Source: Oxytricha trifallax
Taxonomy: Eukaryota > Ciliophora > Spirotrichea > Sporadotrichida > Oxytrichidae
Length of the DNA stretch: 64,000 bases
Assembly: GCA_000711775.1 (NCBI GenBank)
Contig: ARYC01000409.1
Span: 1 to 64,000 of the forward strand
Direction of reading: 5' to 3'
Program-made: the position numbers and the translations under genes
In this document: positions 26,801-36,518 of the stretch, piece by piece
Numbering within the stretch: the first letter of the stretch is position 1
Layout of the letters: every line of letters starts with the position of its first letter
Notes under the pieces: model-generated
What the model was told of the DNA's origin: nothing
Seen by the model: the letters and a program-made list of their open reading frames with translations, nothing else
The model's database searches: none

Positions 26801-29800
26801 ATAAACATATAAGTCAATCAAGATAAGGTATTTTCCTGGTAAACATTTTAAATCGTTGTATTTAGATTGATTACTAAAAAATACCCTTGAATAGCAATAT
26901 TGGCAAATTATATAGTTTATTTTTTTTAAAAAATAAAAGTTCCCTTCATACCATATAAATTCTTTGAATTAAATTGCTTATTGCTAGATTCATTCATATT
27001 TAATTTTATTTAACAATCTGATGAAGATAGATAGCCTACATTAGCTTAAAGTTTATCTGCTTACTTTTATATAGTTATAGTATATCCAAATTAATATTGA
27101 TAAAATATTGTTAAAAGAAATCATCATTAGAATTTTTTTAATACTTGAGCAATAGCCAAGCATATTCTTCATAAAAATTAATATAAATAATACAGCTTAT
27201 ATAATTCCTTATTATTTAAAATAAATTTAGTAATAAGATTGCCTACAACAAATCTTTTCATATATGATTAAAATTTATAAGCCAAGGTAACCCAAAAACA
27301 ACCAAACTTTATGCGGAAAAGATAGTAAAAAAACATTTAGAGAGCAGAAAAGATAAGCTGAATCAAAACCCCAAAACCCCTTAGTGAGGTTTATAAGTGC
27401 TTTGATTTGTAGGGTATAGTTGGGGTCTTATTGGGGTTAGTAGAGAAATTAGGCCAATTTGCAAAATGAGAAATAGAAATTAGCGAAATTTAGGGTCTAT
27501 TTATGATGAGTAATATTTAGATTTACTGCTTAAGCTTAGGTATGGAACAAGGATTAATATAGACTAAGCCAAACCTGTACTAAATTAAGCAGCAATAGCA
27601 AAGTTATTACGCAAGAGTGCCTCAACTGTTAGGTATCACTGCTTGCTAGCTGTTTAGCATTTTAATTCTGGTTGTTGAACGCATCCTGCAAGAAAATAAA
27701 AGTTCTCTCAGGCTCATATTAACTTCCTCTGCGACTCGAAGACTTTGAAGTATTGGGCACACTTTCCATTAGACTAGCGAGCTGTGATGTTTCATAGCAG
27801 GTTTCCTGACATGCGTATCTCTCCTTAGACTATAGCCAATATTTATAGAAGAAATGGTATTACTTTCAAGACTGTCAACAGAGTGAAGAGAGTGATTGAT
27901 TTTACAGTGCCATTTTATAGTAATAATTTAAACTATTAATATATGGTTAAATGCAGAGAGCTATTACCAATAACATCAAGTTCATTCACGCTGATGAAGC
28001 TGTGTTCACCTTCAACACCTTTATTAATAAGTCTTGGTATAAGAAGTATGATAATATAGAAGTCTATGATTAAAAAGTGAAGGTAGTCACCCATGCAATA
28101 TTAGCTGGTATAAGTGAAGATTCAGGCTTAGAGAGTTATGTTTTTCACCCTCGCTCTATTAAGCGAGAGTAGTATATAGAGTTCCTACATAAACTCAGAG
28201 AGAAGTATAGTAACCAAGAAATCATCCTGTTTGTTGATAACCTTTCAGTTCATAAGACTAAGGAGTCTAAGAAAGCTTATGAAGACCTAAACATAACTCC
28301 TGTATACAACGTTCCTTATAGCCATTAATTTAATAGAATTGAATTCTACTGGAGTTAAATCAAGACTCACTACAAGAAGCTGCTGCTGTATCATCTTATG
28401 CATGACTTGCCCATCGATACAGTAGACTTAATTCAAAGCAGCTGTAAGAGAGTGAGCGTAGAAAAGACAACAGTCTGTGCGAGAGAGGGAAGAATGAATG
28501 TTTATAAATAAGTATTAGATATAAATGAATGAATAAGTTCACATATTAAACTAACCCATAAAGGGGTTTGGATTCTCTTTCTTCTCCTCTTCTTATGGCT
28601 TGCTTGGGCCCAAATTTCTTCTCATAGTGCCAGCTCCTGCATCTATGTTCATTTCATCTGGTTTTTAGACATCTTTATAAAGCCTCTTGCTCACTCATAA
28701 ATTGTCTGCGACTTTCTTTCTCTGTGAACCTTTGCATGCTCTTTCATAAGATATATGCCAGTGCCAGATTTTCCTACAAAGGTATATGTCAAAGCTTACT
28801 TGAAAGATAAGGATGCTTCTTAAGTTCCTCTAGCCAAGCTGAGCTTATTAGAATGCCTTGCTTTTTCTAGTCTTCAGGAGAGATAGAATATCGTTTCTAA
28901 TGTGCTTCTTCAATTATTTCTCTGAGATACTCCTCTTTTATTGTACCAAGAAGACCAAAGAAAAAGTTCCTCTCTGGTAGTTTATTAGAGAGTTGTTTCT
29001 TGGTAGGAAGGTAAACTACAACTTCCTCATCTTACATGCCATCCTCATAAAGATTTGTGACTGAAATCTCAGGGTAGTTGGGAATTTCTATTAGTTTAAT
29101 CTCTTTATTTTTAAAAGCTTTCTTCTCCTCGCAAAAGTATTGCTTTCAAGAATGAAATTTCGGTACCTTCCATCGTTGGAAGGAATAAGCCAACTGTTTA
29201 AGATGTTAATAGTCGTCAAGTTATCATACCATGTAAAGTTAGGTATCGATAGAGATCTTCCTTACTTCTGAATCTAGAGATCATTTCTTGAGCCTCGACT
29301 CTTTTCATTTGATCATTGAGTGATTCCATCTTTGTTCCTCTTCCTAATTAATGAATTTCAAATTATAATTTATAGACTTCTGGATCCTATTGTTTAAAAA
29401 CTTACTATTAAATATGGGCATCTTATAGGAGGTCAACACTGTAAAGATACGTGGAGAAAGTTCGTAGAAGCTGTAACAAACTTCAGAGATGGAGCTCCAT
29501 TTTTATCAATTTAGTTCCATTAAATTAGTACTAAATTTGTTAAAATTTAGTTAGTACCGGTACTAAATCCGTTTAAGTTTAATTGGTACCAATTTAATAG
29601 TACCAAAACTTAATTAGTACCTAGTTTTAATCCAGTGAGGTTTTAATGGAAAAGTTCCGATCTGGTTTAAAACTTAATTGGTACCAGTACCAACCTGAAC
29701 TTTATCTGAGTTGGTACCAGAATAAAAATTATTAAGAGTAAAATTAAGAAAATTATACTTATAAACTGAGTATAAATATGAAGTCTTAGAGCTTAGATCA

Positions 29801-32800
29801 AACCATCATTAATGCTGTTGCAACTCCTATATAGTCCAGATATAGCTATAGAGGTTTTAAGAGCTTTATAATAGAAATTTAAATTTGAATTTAAACATGG
29901 CGGTCAACTTAAATCGTAGAGCGGCACTTTTAGGAGCAGGTCAATCAATGCTCAACTTTGGCTCCACTAAAAAGCCTGAAATAATTTATGTTGAGAGGGA
30001 GGTAGAGTTAAGAGCTCTTGAATTTGAAGCAGAGGTTTTTATCATAGTAGTATTAAACCAGAGGGAGAGTGCAGAGATAGGGGTTTAAACTTAAATAGAT
30101 TATGTTGAGGAGCTAAAAGAACAGCAACCAATCGAAAAGATAAAAACATATTAATGTGAAGACTGCTAGAATCATTTCTCAACTGAACAAAGCTTGAAGA
30201 GACACCATAAAGAGGTACACTCTGGCAAAGCTAAGATCTATTTCAAGCATGAAAAGGTAGATGGTAGGTATTAGTGTACGACATGCATGAAATCATATAC
30301 ACACTCAGCTAAAGTTAAAAGGCATATGCAAAAGCATCACCTCAGTGAGTTCTTGATTGAAGATTAAGAGACTAAAAAACTAGTGCCAGCTCAAAGAAAA
30401 TCTAATATTCTTGAGTCATAAAGAGAGCAGCAAGAGAGACTCAAGAGACAGAAGCGATATGAATCGATGAACCAGCCAGCAGGTAATACAATTTTAGCAT
30501 GCTTCTAAGCGAAGGCTATGAATATACCTGCATTAAATGCAGTTGATCTCAGCACTTTTATTGAGAACTACTTGAATATAAACGTGCCTGCAAAAGCAAA
30601 GCTCCATAGTAGTTGATGAGTATGCATACAAGGTGTATCCATTCAGTTATCTTATTAAGAACCAACAGTATTAGAACGAGTTTGCAAATGAATACATGGT
30701 ACATAAAGAGGCCTAAAGAAAAGACTGCAAGAATTTGCTTAAGCTAAATGGTGTTATTTTAAGTTATGGTTTCATCGCATTAAGGCTAAACAAATTTGAG
30801 ATGACTCTGAGAGACTACCTATATCACAATAGATACCCTGATGATTTAAACGATATACTCTCAGATATGATTCAGGGTGTTAAGGAGTTGCATGAACTTG
30901 GATATGCTCATAGAGATTTGAAGCCTGAAAACATTATGCTAAATCACTGCCCTTTAGAAGTAGTGGTTATCGATTTCAATAGAGCTTGAAGACAGGAGAT
31001 TGTCACTTTAGCACAGGTACTTGGTACTCCAGGTTACTTCCCAATAAGAGAAAAGTGGACTAATGGTTCTGTTTAATGGGATGTTTGGGCAGTAGCAGCA
31101 ATAATATTAGAAAGTGACATGGAATGTATGTCTTACTTTGGTACAAAGCATGAAAAATAATCAATAAGTATGGCTCAGAAACATATAAAGTAAGAAGAGG
31201 TCTGCTAAGAAATTAAAAGCATAGTAGAGATGATAATCGTGAGAGCTCCTAACTATCCTCGGTAAACATTAGATGACATACTAGACCCACTTGAGAGAGC
31301 AAGGTTCAAAAGATATATAAAGACAAGCAGATAAAATTTGTATGATTTAAGTAAACTAAAATTCATTAAATATTCATTAAATTAAGATAAAACCTGCATA
31401 TTGTCTACTAACCCCAATAAGACCCCAACTATACCCTAGAAATCAAAGCACTTATAAACCTCACTAAGGGGTTTTGGGGTTTTGAATACGAAAAATTAGC
31501 AAAAGATGAAAAAGTATAAGATCAACTAAACTGGAAAAAGATATGTAAAAATTCTAAAAATTAAACTATTAATGGTGTCTAAACGAAATAAGAACAAGAG
31601 TCAGAAGTTGAGGAGGCCTTAGATATTAAATTGATTGAAGATCCTAGTAATTATATTATTGGAAAAATGTTAAAATATTTATGAATTATTATATGATAAT
31701 CTATAACCCTTTATTTAGGATCATTTCTAAATTAATTAAATGTACTGTTCTATTGTTTCTTCAACAACACTATTTGAAGTCGATAATAAAAAATAAAATA
31801 TGAGAGCATAGTAAAGTGGTAATTTTCTGACATTGTATACTAATGAAAACATTTGGATAGTTGATACTTCCTTGGAAACTGACTAAATTTATTAAGAATT
31901 TAAATTGGAAATTTAAGGGAAAAAATTAACAAGAATTTATTAATAAAGTCATTTAATAAATTTATATATTTTAAATTTATGTTTTTTATTTTATTTAGAT
32001 ATTTTTTTGTAATTAAAATTCTTGTAAAAAAACTGTAACTATATTAAAATATTTTGCCATTTACTTTTTTTAAATTTAAATTATTAAAAATAATTTTACT
32101 CTAAATTTACCGAGTACTAAGTGTTACTTATCTTGATTAATTACAGATACTTTGCATTGAATTTATTGATGGAACTGATTCGAATATTATGTAAAATATT
32201 TAATTTATTTATTCGTTTAAATTATTTAGTTTTATAATAAAATTATAAATTAGTTTTATATATTTATCTTATCTGATAATTTATTTTACAATTTGTTTTA
32301 ATAGAATCAGAATTAATAAAAAGATTTCTTGAATCTTTTTATTGTACAGCTAATCAATATTTTTATATATTTATTAAATTATCTATTTTTTTACTTTTTA
32401 TGGCAATTTAAATTACAATTCTTTTTATCTCACAGATTAAATTTAGAAACAAAATTATACTTTTTGATTCATTTTACATTTGTTAAGTTTTTAAATCAAT
32501 CAACTAATTGTAAAAAATATCAATAAAATGATTGGATTCTTCAAAATTAAATGATTACTGTCAAATTAATATTATTAGGGTAAATTTTATTTGTTCTTAT
32601 AAATAGTACTCTAAACTATCTTTTTTTATTATAAATACAGTTTGGGTGGGTCAAAATTGGGGAGATTTTATAAATGTAAAAACATCGAACTATTCATGAC
32701 TAAAATTGCTATCTTTTATTTAATTTTCTTTCTCTTATTTGATTTTTATATTATTAATTTGAATTATCTGTCTATATATTTACTTATTTTTATTTAATAC

Positions 32801-35800
32801 TTCACATGATGTATTTTTTTACAAAATCTCGAATCCAAGAAAAGAGCCAATAACTTTAGATTAAAATAATCTCAGAAACGGATAATATTAACTGGATATT
32901 AAAAATATTAGTCGCATTAACTCAATTTAATGCGTTTTTGGCAAATACTTGATGATATATTTACTAGATGGATAGTAACTATGTATTTATAGTTTAAATA
33001 ATTAAACCAACTAATTCGAACTACTTCACACTGTCAATTAAGAAAATTATTATAATTTACAAAAAAAGATAAATTATAATTTAAATATAAAAGATTACTG
33101 TTTAAATGGTTTTGATTGTTAGATTAAAAAATTTAATAATTATATAATCTAGAAATTATATATTTGAAAAAAAAATGAGTAAATACTATATATAGCAATA
33201 TAAAATCAAGCTCAAAAACTGACTATATTAGTACTTTTCTAAAAAATTATTTACATGTAAATTAATTAAAGCATGTCTTGTAAGTAGCAAGATGGCATCG
33301 TACCTTCTAATTATATAAGATGTCTGGCTAGAGACAGTTGATCTTAGGCTAAATACTACAAATAATAAATCATATTGTAGAAATACATTTGAATTTGAAA
33401 AATTAATTATAATTAATATTATATTAATAAGAATCTTGGCAGTTAAAATTGGCCAGTTTAAACGATATTAGGCTGTTTCGACATAGAATTCAAAATTAAC
33501 TGGACTTTATTATTGGCGGTACTATTTTAACTCATCAAGTGAGAGAGATAAGTTTACTTTAATTAAACACCTTTAAATTATTAAAGTGTATCCTCACATT
33601 TTAGTGAAGTTATCTCGCTCCAGGAGCGATAAAGTAGTATCGACAATAATAAAGTTCAGTTAATTTTGAATTCTCAATCAAATTAGCCCACGATCGTTCA
33701 AATTTTACAACTTTAATTGCCAAGCATTTAATTAATTATTAATTTAATTATATATAATTTCCCAATTTTAAATGTATTCATACAATTATTAATTATATAT
33801 AATCTCTTCAACTTTAGTATAATTGACCTAACATGAACATAAAAACTTTAGAATTTGTAATATTTAGTATTAATTTTCAATTAAATTTTTTGTAACATTG
33901 TATTTTATTCAATTTATTAATTGATATTAACAAAAGATATATTATAAAAAATTAGATTTTAATCTAATTAATATTTTTAGATTATTAAATAATTTCAATT
34001 ATTATTAATTTATCTAAATAATCAGACAAGATTCGATTTTAATTTAATATTTATAACCCCAAATTCCCCTAATTTTAAAAATTATGTAAATTTTTTAGGT
34101 AAAATAGGGGTCTAATTGATAATAATAATGAAACACAGGCATTTGTAATAATATAAAAATATTTGTTTATTTAACTTAAATTAATTTATTTAAAACAAAA
34201 TTAAGTGATTCTCTTTGAATATTTTCAAGAATTTTGCAATATGCAAAATTTAAAGTGACTTGTCAAAAAGACTTTTTTAAAAATACTTTTGCATTTAAAA
34301 TCATTTAATTTACTTTTTATTCAATTTTTCTTAATATGCAAAATTAATTTTGAAGTAGCTTAATTTATTGATTATTTCTAATTATAAAATGATTATATTT
34401 TTAGAAACTTAAAAGAAATTCCATTTTACTAATAATTAGTAATAAATTGACTGTGATGAGAAGTGCATGCCAATAAAGAGTAGCAAAAATAGTTAAGAAA
34501 ATAGAAATGAACATTTTGTATCAGAATTTAATTGAAATCTGAATAAAATAAATAAATTAATGACTTACAGTTATAACACTATCACATAGTGACTATTAAT
34601 GCATAAGCAGCATTTATTTTGCTAAGTTTATTATTATTCTCTTTTTTCTTAACTCTGCATTAATATTATAATCATTAACATGACCAAAATTTTGGTAATA
34701 ATAAATTAAAGATTCTCATTCCACAAACTTGCAAAATTTTTCAGCTCAACTTTGAATCTATTTTTTTGAACATATATTTAAAATTTTAGTTCTTTAATTA
34801 TTGGAGGAATTTGACAGTGCTTTAATAATTGACAAATAGGTAGCTTACTACCAAACGAATTCAAATAACTAATTAAATTAAGTTTAGTATTAAAAATTGA
34901 AAAGAGAGAGTAAAATAAGGAGGGGATACAAGAATATATAATTATCATAAGTCCAAAAATCAGTATTTTCATGAAATAATTAAATCTTTTTGAATCTATT
35001 TAAAGTTATGTGAATGTAAAATAATACTAAAAATTTAAGCCTTTGCTATAATAAGCCAATTAAGAAAATGATTGGGAATAATTATTAAAATATTTAAAAT
35101 TAAACAAATATTGTCTTGTATTAAAGTTTTGGATAATTATTACAACCATTTGCTTGAATAATTGTCACTATTTAATAAATGATTAAAGTTGCATAAATTT
35201 GTTTTTACATTTATTATATTTGATTTCAGTCAATCAAAATAATTCCATATTTTATTTTAATCTCGATCGCCAATCTTCATCCTTATTTGACAAATGAGGT
35301 TTTATCTGATTTCTCAAGATTATACATAAAAATACTTACTTTTGGCAAATTTTTGTTAAAAATTCTTTAAATTATAAAATAAATATTAACCTAGGTAATA
35401 TATCATTAATCTTTTTTACCACCTAATTAAAATTTAAAAGTCTGCGAAATTCAAAATAATTTATGGTATAATCCTGAGAATCAATTATAATTTTTTAATA
35501 AACTAAAATTATTTCCATAAAATCTTTTTATTAAAATTAAATTTATTAATCAAAGATGATTTGGACATCAACTCTCTAGATGTAAAAATAAACAACTAAA
35601 AAATAATGGTCAACTTAAAAGACCAAATTGACTTGAGCTATACCCTCTTTCAGTTACATTACGGAGCAGAATATGATATGGATTTCCTTCACATTGACAT
35701 AGAAAGAGACAACACTTTTTACTGCTTAATTATAAATAATTCTTAGTAAGATGTAACGCCATATTAGGAACTGGTTAAATTCAAGATTGATAGTAAATTG

Positions 35801-35857
35801 TATTCGTTACTTAGGATATTGAAAAATTAAAGAAATATTATTCCAGTTTAGTAATGA
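20847..35857 (+). CDS. paralog C of the tandem gene family, interrupted by two TBE transposons
   Basis: Function unknown. The ATG at 20847 opens MEKRIIAQPAVKDQ and continues to HQGMVIDC. Blocks lie at about 20847-21036, 21080-21237 (cut by the first TBE, resuming 26368-26560), 26600-26770, 26800-27055, 27264-27363 (cut by the second TBE, resuming 31485-31680), 31740-31920, 32120-32185, 32800-32990, 34795-34930 and 35545-35857. Downstream of about 26400 it is nearly identical to paralog A. Both transposons lie within sequence that is coding in the other paralogs. Excising each with one copy of its 3-bp duplication restores the frame, so the gene may still function after development. If excision is imprecise it is a pseudogene. 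Confidence 0.65.
21037..21079 (+). other. 43-bp IES in paralog C, pointer GATAT
   Basis: GATAT at 21037-21041 and 21080-21084 bound an insert at the same codon position as the 28-, 31- and 69-bp IESs of A, B and D. It is longer because of extra T-rich sequence. Confidence 0.65.
21361..22418 (+). pseudogene. TBE 42-kDa-type transposase, frameshifted
   Basis: This is a DDE transposase of the IS630/Tc1-mariner type, the enzyme that mobilises TBEs. Read with TAA/TAG as Gln it runs LLFKLRYG, then QRAVMFHRQFPEL, then FIHADEAVF (first catalytic Asp). A 4-base deletion near 21981 shifts the frame. The new frame continues with LFVDNLSVHK (second Asp) and PQFNGIELCWG (catalytic Glu, DD34E spacing) to TGA at 22416. 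No in-frame ATG was found at the 5' end, so the start given is only the upstream limit of similarity to the second copy. The stop lies 7 bp from the convergent 22 kDa ORF. Confidence 0.85.
22425..23213 (-). pseudogene. TBE 22-kDa-type ORF, intron-containing, frameshifted
   Basis: Function is unknown in the TBE family. The ATG on the complement at 23211-23213 opens MESMNDAMKRI. A 36-bp GT-AG segment (23078-23113) must be removed to join YLVQQ to VGLFLQHRREQ; the second TBE has a 36-bp intron at the identical position. The frame then continues through SEEKKAFKSNEIRMIEIPN and LPERNFFFDV to about 22745. There one frameshift is needed to continue with IEKPSTAIYLMKERSK and DEMNIDAGAGTKRR, ending in TGA at 22425. 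It is convergent with the transposase and divergent from the 57 kDa ORF. Confidence 0.75.
23078..23113 (-). other. 36-bp intron in the TBE 22 kDa ORF
   Basis: On the complement it begins GTAAGT and ends ATCATAG. Removal joins the flanking codons in the frame conserved with the other TBE. There is no pointer repeat, so a spliceosomal intron fits better than an IES. Confidence 0.7.
23241..24230. repeat. 990-bp foldback (FB2) nested in the TBE, with 6-bp target duplication
   Basis: Near-perfect arms of about 460 bp begin TGTTCCAACCGAGACC and end with the complement. The loop is about 23705-23770. GTTAAT flanks it at 23235-23240 and 24231-24236. It lies between the divergent 22 kDa and 57 kDa ORFs of the TBE; the second TBE lacks it. 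The termini hold C-rich/G-rich runs beside GAGACC. Short standard-code ORFs at 24120-24360 cross its end and are spurious. Confidence 0.85.
24237..24761. promoter_or_regulatory. divergent intergenic region of the TBE with iterated GGAGCACC-type motifs
   Basis: Between the divergent 22 kDa and 57 kDa genes, variants of TTAGGAGCACCACCTAA and its complement (GGTGGTGCTCCTAATA, AGGTGGTGCATTTAA) recur at about 24395-24565. The same position in the second TBE carries a different iterated motif. Possible roles are promoter elements or protein-binding sites. That is inference. Confidence 0.4.
24762..26207 (+). pseudogene. TBE 57-kDa-type zinc-finger/kinase ORF, heavily degraded
   Basis: The ATG at 24762 opens MSGNLLRKAALLGIS, matching MAVNLNRRAALLGAG in the second copy. 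Two C2H2 fingers follow (CEECEKNF...H-x4-H, and CPYCNKQY...H-x4-H), each C-x2-C-x12-H-x4-H. Downstream is a kinase-like domain with HRDLKPGN and IIDFNR, where the usual DFG is DFN, then WDVWALAA. It ends in TGA at 26205. Damage includes a frameshift near 25125, TGA codons at 25375 and 25537, and further shifts near 25560-25730. The role in transposition is unknown. Confidence 0.75.
27426..27447 (+). repeat. TBE subterminal segment repeated at 40786
   Basis: This 22-bp segment near the left end of the element recurs exactly at 40786-40807 inside paralog D, outside any TBE. See the entry there. Confidence 0.5.
27466..28532 (+). pseudogene. TBE 42-kDa-type transposase with a TGA and a frameshift
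   Basis: DDE transposase. The ATG at 27466 opens MRNRNQRNLGSIYDEQYLD. An in-frame TGA (27676-27678, codon 71) and a net 2-base gain near 27931-27955 disrupt it. The catalytic part is intact and in one frame: FIHADEAVF, LFVDNLSVHK and FNRIEFYWS, with 34 residues between the second Asp and the Glu (DD34E). It ends at TGA 28530-28532. His replaces the Gly/Pro-type context seen in the other copy (PYSHQFNRIE against PYSPQFNGIE). It is convergent with the 22 kDa ORF, 6 bp apart. Confidence 0.85.
28539..29329 (-). pseudogene. TBE 22-kDa-type ORF, intron-containing, frameshifted
   Basis: The ATG on the complement at 29327-29329 opens MESLNDQMKRVEAQEM. A 36-bp GTATGA...ACAG segment (29194-29229) separates YLTLHG-type codons from VGLFLPTMEGTEISFLKA; excision keeps the frame. 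A +1 shift near 29130 leads into EEKKAFKNKEIKLIEIPNY, LPTKKQLSNKLPERNFFFG and ISPEDQKKQG. Further breaks lie near 28700-28810. The C-terminus resembles DEMNIDAGAGTMRRNLGPS and ends in TGA at 28539. Function unknown. Confidence 0.75.
29194..29229 (-). other. 36-bp intron in the second TBE 22 kDa ORF
   Basis: Begins GTATGA and ends AAACAG on the complement. It has the same length and insertion point as in the first TBE, although the sequences differ. This conservation argues for a genuine spliced intron. Confidence 0.7.
29330..29896. promoter_or_regulatory. divergent intergenic region with iterated GGTACC motifs
   Basis: Between the divergent 22 kDa and 57 kDa genes, TAGTACCGGTACTAAAT, TTGGTACCAATT, TTGGTACCAGTACCAA and similar palindromic words recur from about 29520 to 29720. 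The first TBE has a different word (GGAGCACC type) in the same place. This could be a set of regulator-binding sites that diverges between TBE subfamilies. That is inference. Confidence 0.4.
29897..31345 (+). pseudogene. TBE 57-kDa-type zinc-finger/kinase ORF
   Basis: The ATG at 29897 opens MAVNLNRRAALLGAG. Two C2H2 fingers follow: CEDCQNHF...HHKEVH and CTTCMKSYTH...HMQKHH, each C-x2-C-x12-H-x4-H. After a Lys/Arg/Gln-rich linker and a frameshift near 30612 comes a kinase-like domain: EMTLRDYLYH, HRDLKPENIML (catalytic loop), VVVIDFNRA (DFG replaced by DFN), GTPGYFP and WDVWAVAAI. A TGA lies at 30987-30989 just after DFNRA. The 3' end probably used the TGA at 31343, reached by a small frame change. 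The partner and substrate of this protein are unknown. Confidence 0.75.
33436..33735. repeat. degraded FB4 foldback relic in paralog C
   Basis: The left part (CTTGGCAGTTAA, then AATTCAAAATTAACTGGAC and TTATTGGCGGTA) matches FB4. The right part matches 8255-8460 of paralog A and is roughly inverted to the left. It is noncoding and inside an IES. Confidence 0.55.
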
Positions 35858-36518
35858 CATAATCGATGAATTATTTTAATCTTAATCATAGCTTCAATTT
35901 AAATTCTTACATAGAATATTTCCAAAAAAATAAAAAAAATGCTATTTTTATTAAATTTATTTAATACAGATAAATTTGAACTAATTAGTTTTCGCTTTAA
36001 ATGAAAATTATTTTAATTAGAGCTAAAATAGTTCATGTAGGTGATTAATTTGAATTAATTAATTTAGTATGATTTAAGAGATATAAATTATTTGTTCACT
36101 GTATTGATGAATTTAACTAGTAATAAATAATAAAATAAATGAATATAGGGAATTTGACAATTTTCATTAAATAAAAATTAAGTTAAGATTTTTATTTTGA
36201 GCGAAACTATTCATTTAAAACTTTAATTTATAAAAACAAGTTGAATTATAACCAGTAGATAATATTAAATTAGAAAATTAATGATACTTATTACCCTTAA
36301 GAATTAAATAGTTTTACTATGTCTATTTTAAAATTAAAAAATATTATAATTCTAATTTTTAAAATGTAATGCAATTTTATAAGTAGATCTAATTGAATTT
36401 GAGATTACCTATATTCTAACACCCAACATTAAATTTAAATGTTTATTAATTCTTGAAAATATTTTAACTTTACGGGAATTTAAAAGATTTGACTATTTTA
36501 AAATAACATAATACTAAA
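35858..36518. other. spacer between paralogs C and D
   Basis: AT-rich spacer related to the one between B and C. No feature seen. Confidence 0.6.

Larger units (their letters stand above)
27364..31484 (+). mobile_element. TBE transposon, younger copy
   Basis: The 4121-bp element ends in CAAAACCCCAAAACCCC and the exact complement, followed inward by matching terminal inverted repeats (TTAGTGAGGTTTATAAGTGC). The 3-bp target duplication is AAT (27361-27363, 31485-31487), the ANT type of TBEs. Paralog A has the uninterrupted site (GCTGAATACGAAAA). It carries transposase (+), 22 kDa (-) and 57 kDa (+) genes. The ends are perfect, but each gene has at least one frame break. It interrupts the Lys-rich coding block of paralog C. 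Confidence 0.95.

Noticed and set aside
28760..28790. P-loop-like GKSGTG in the second TBE 22 kDa ORF
   Set aside because: The first TBE has EKPSTA at the same place, and the region is frame-damaged in both copies. A nucleotide-binding site is not supported.
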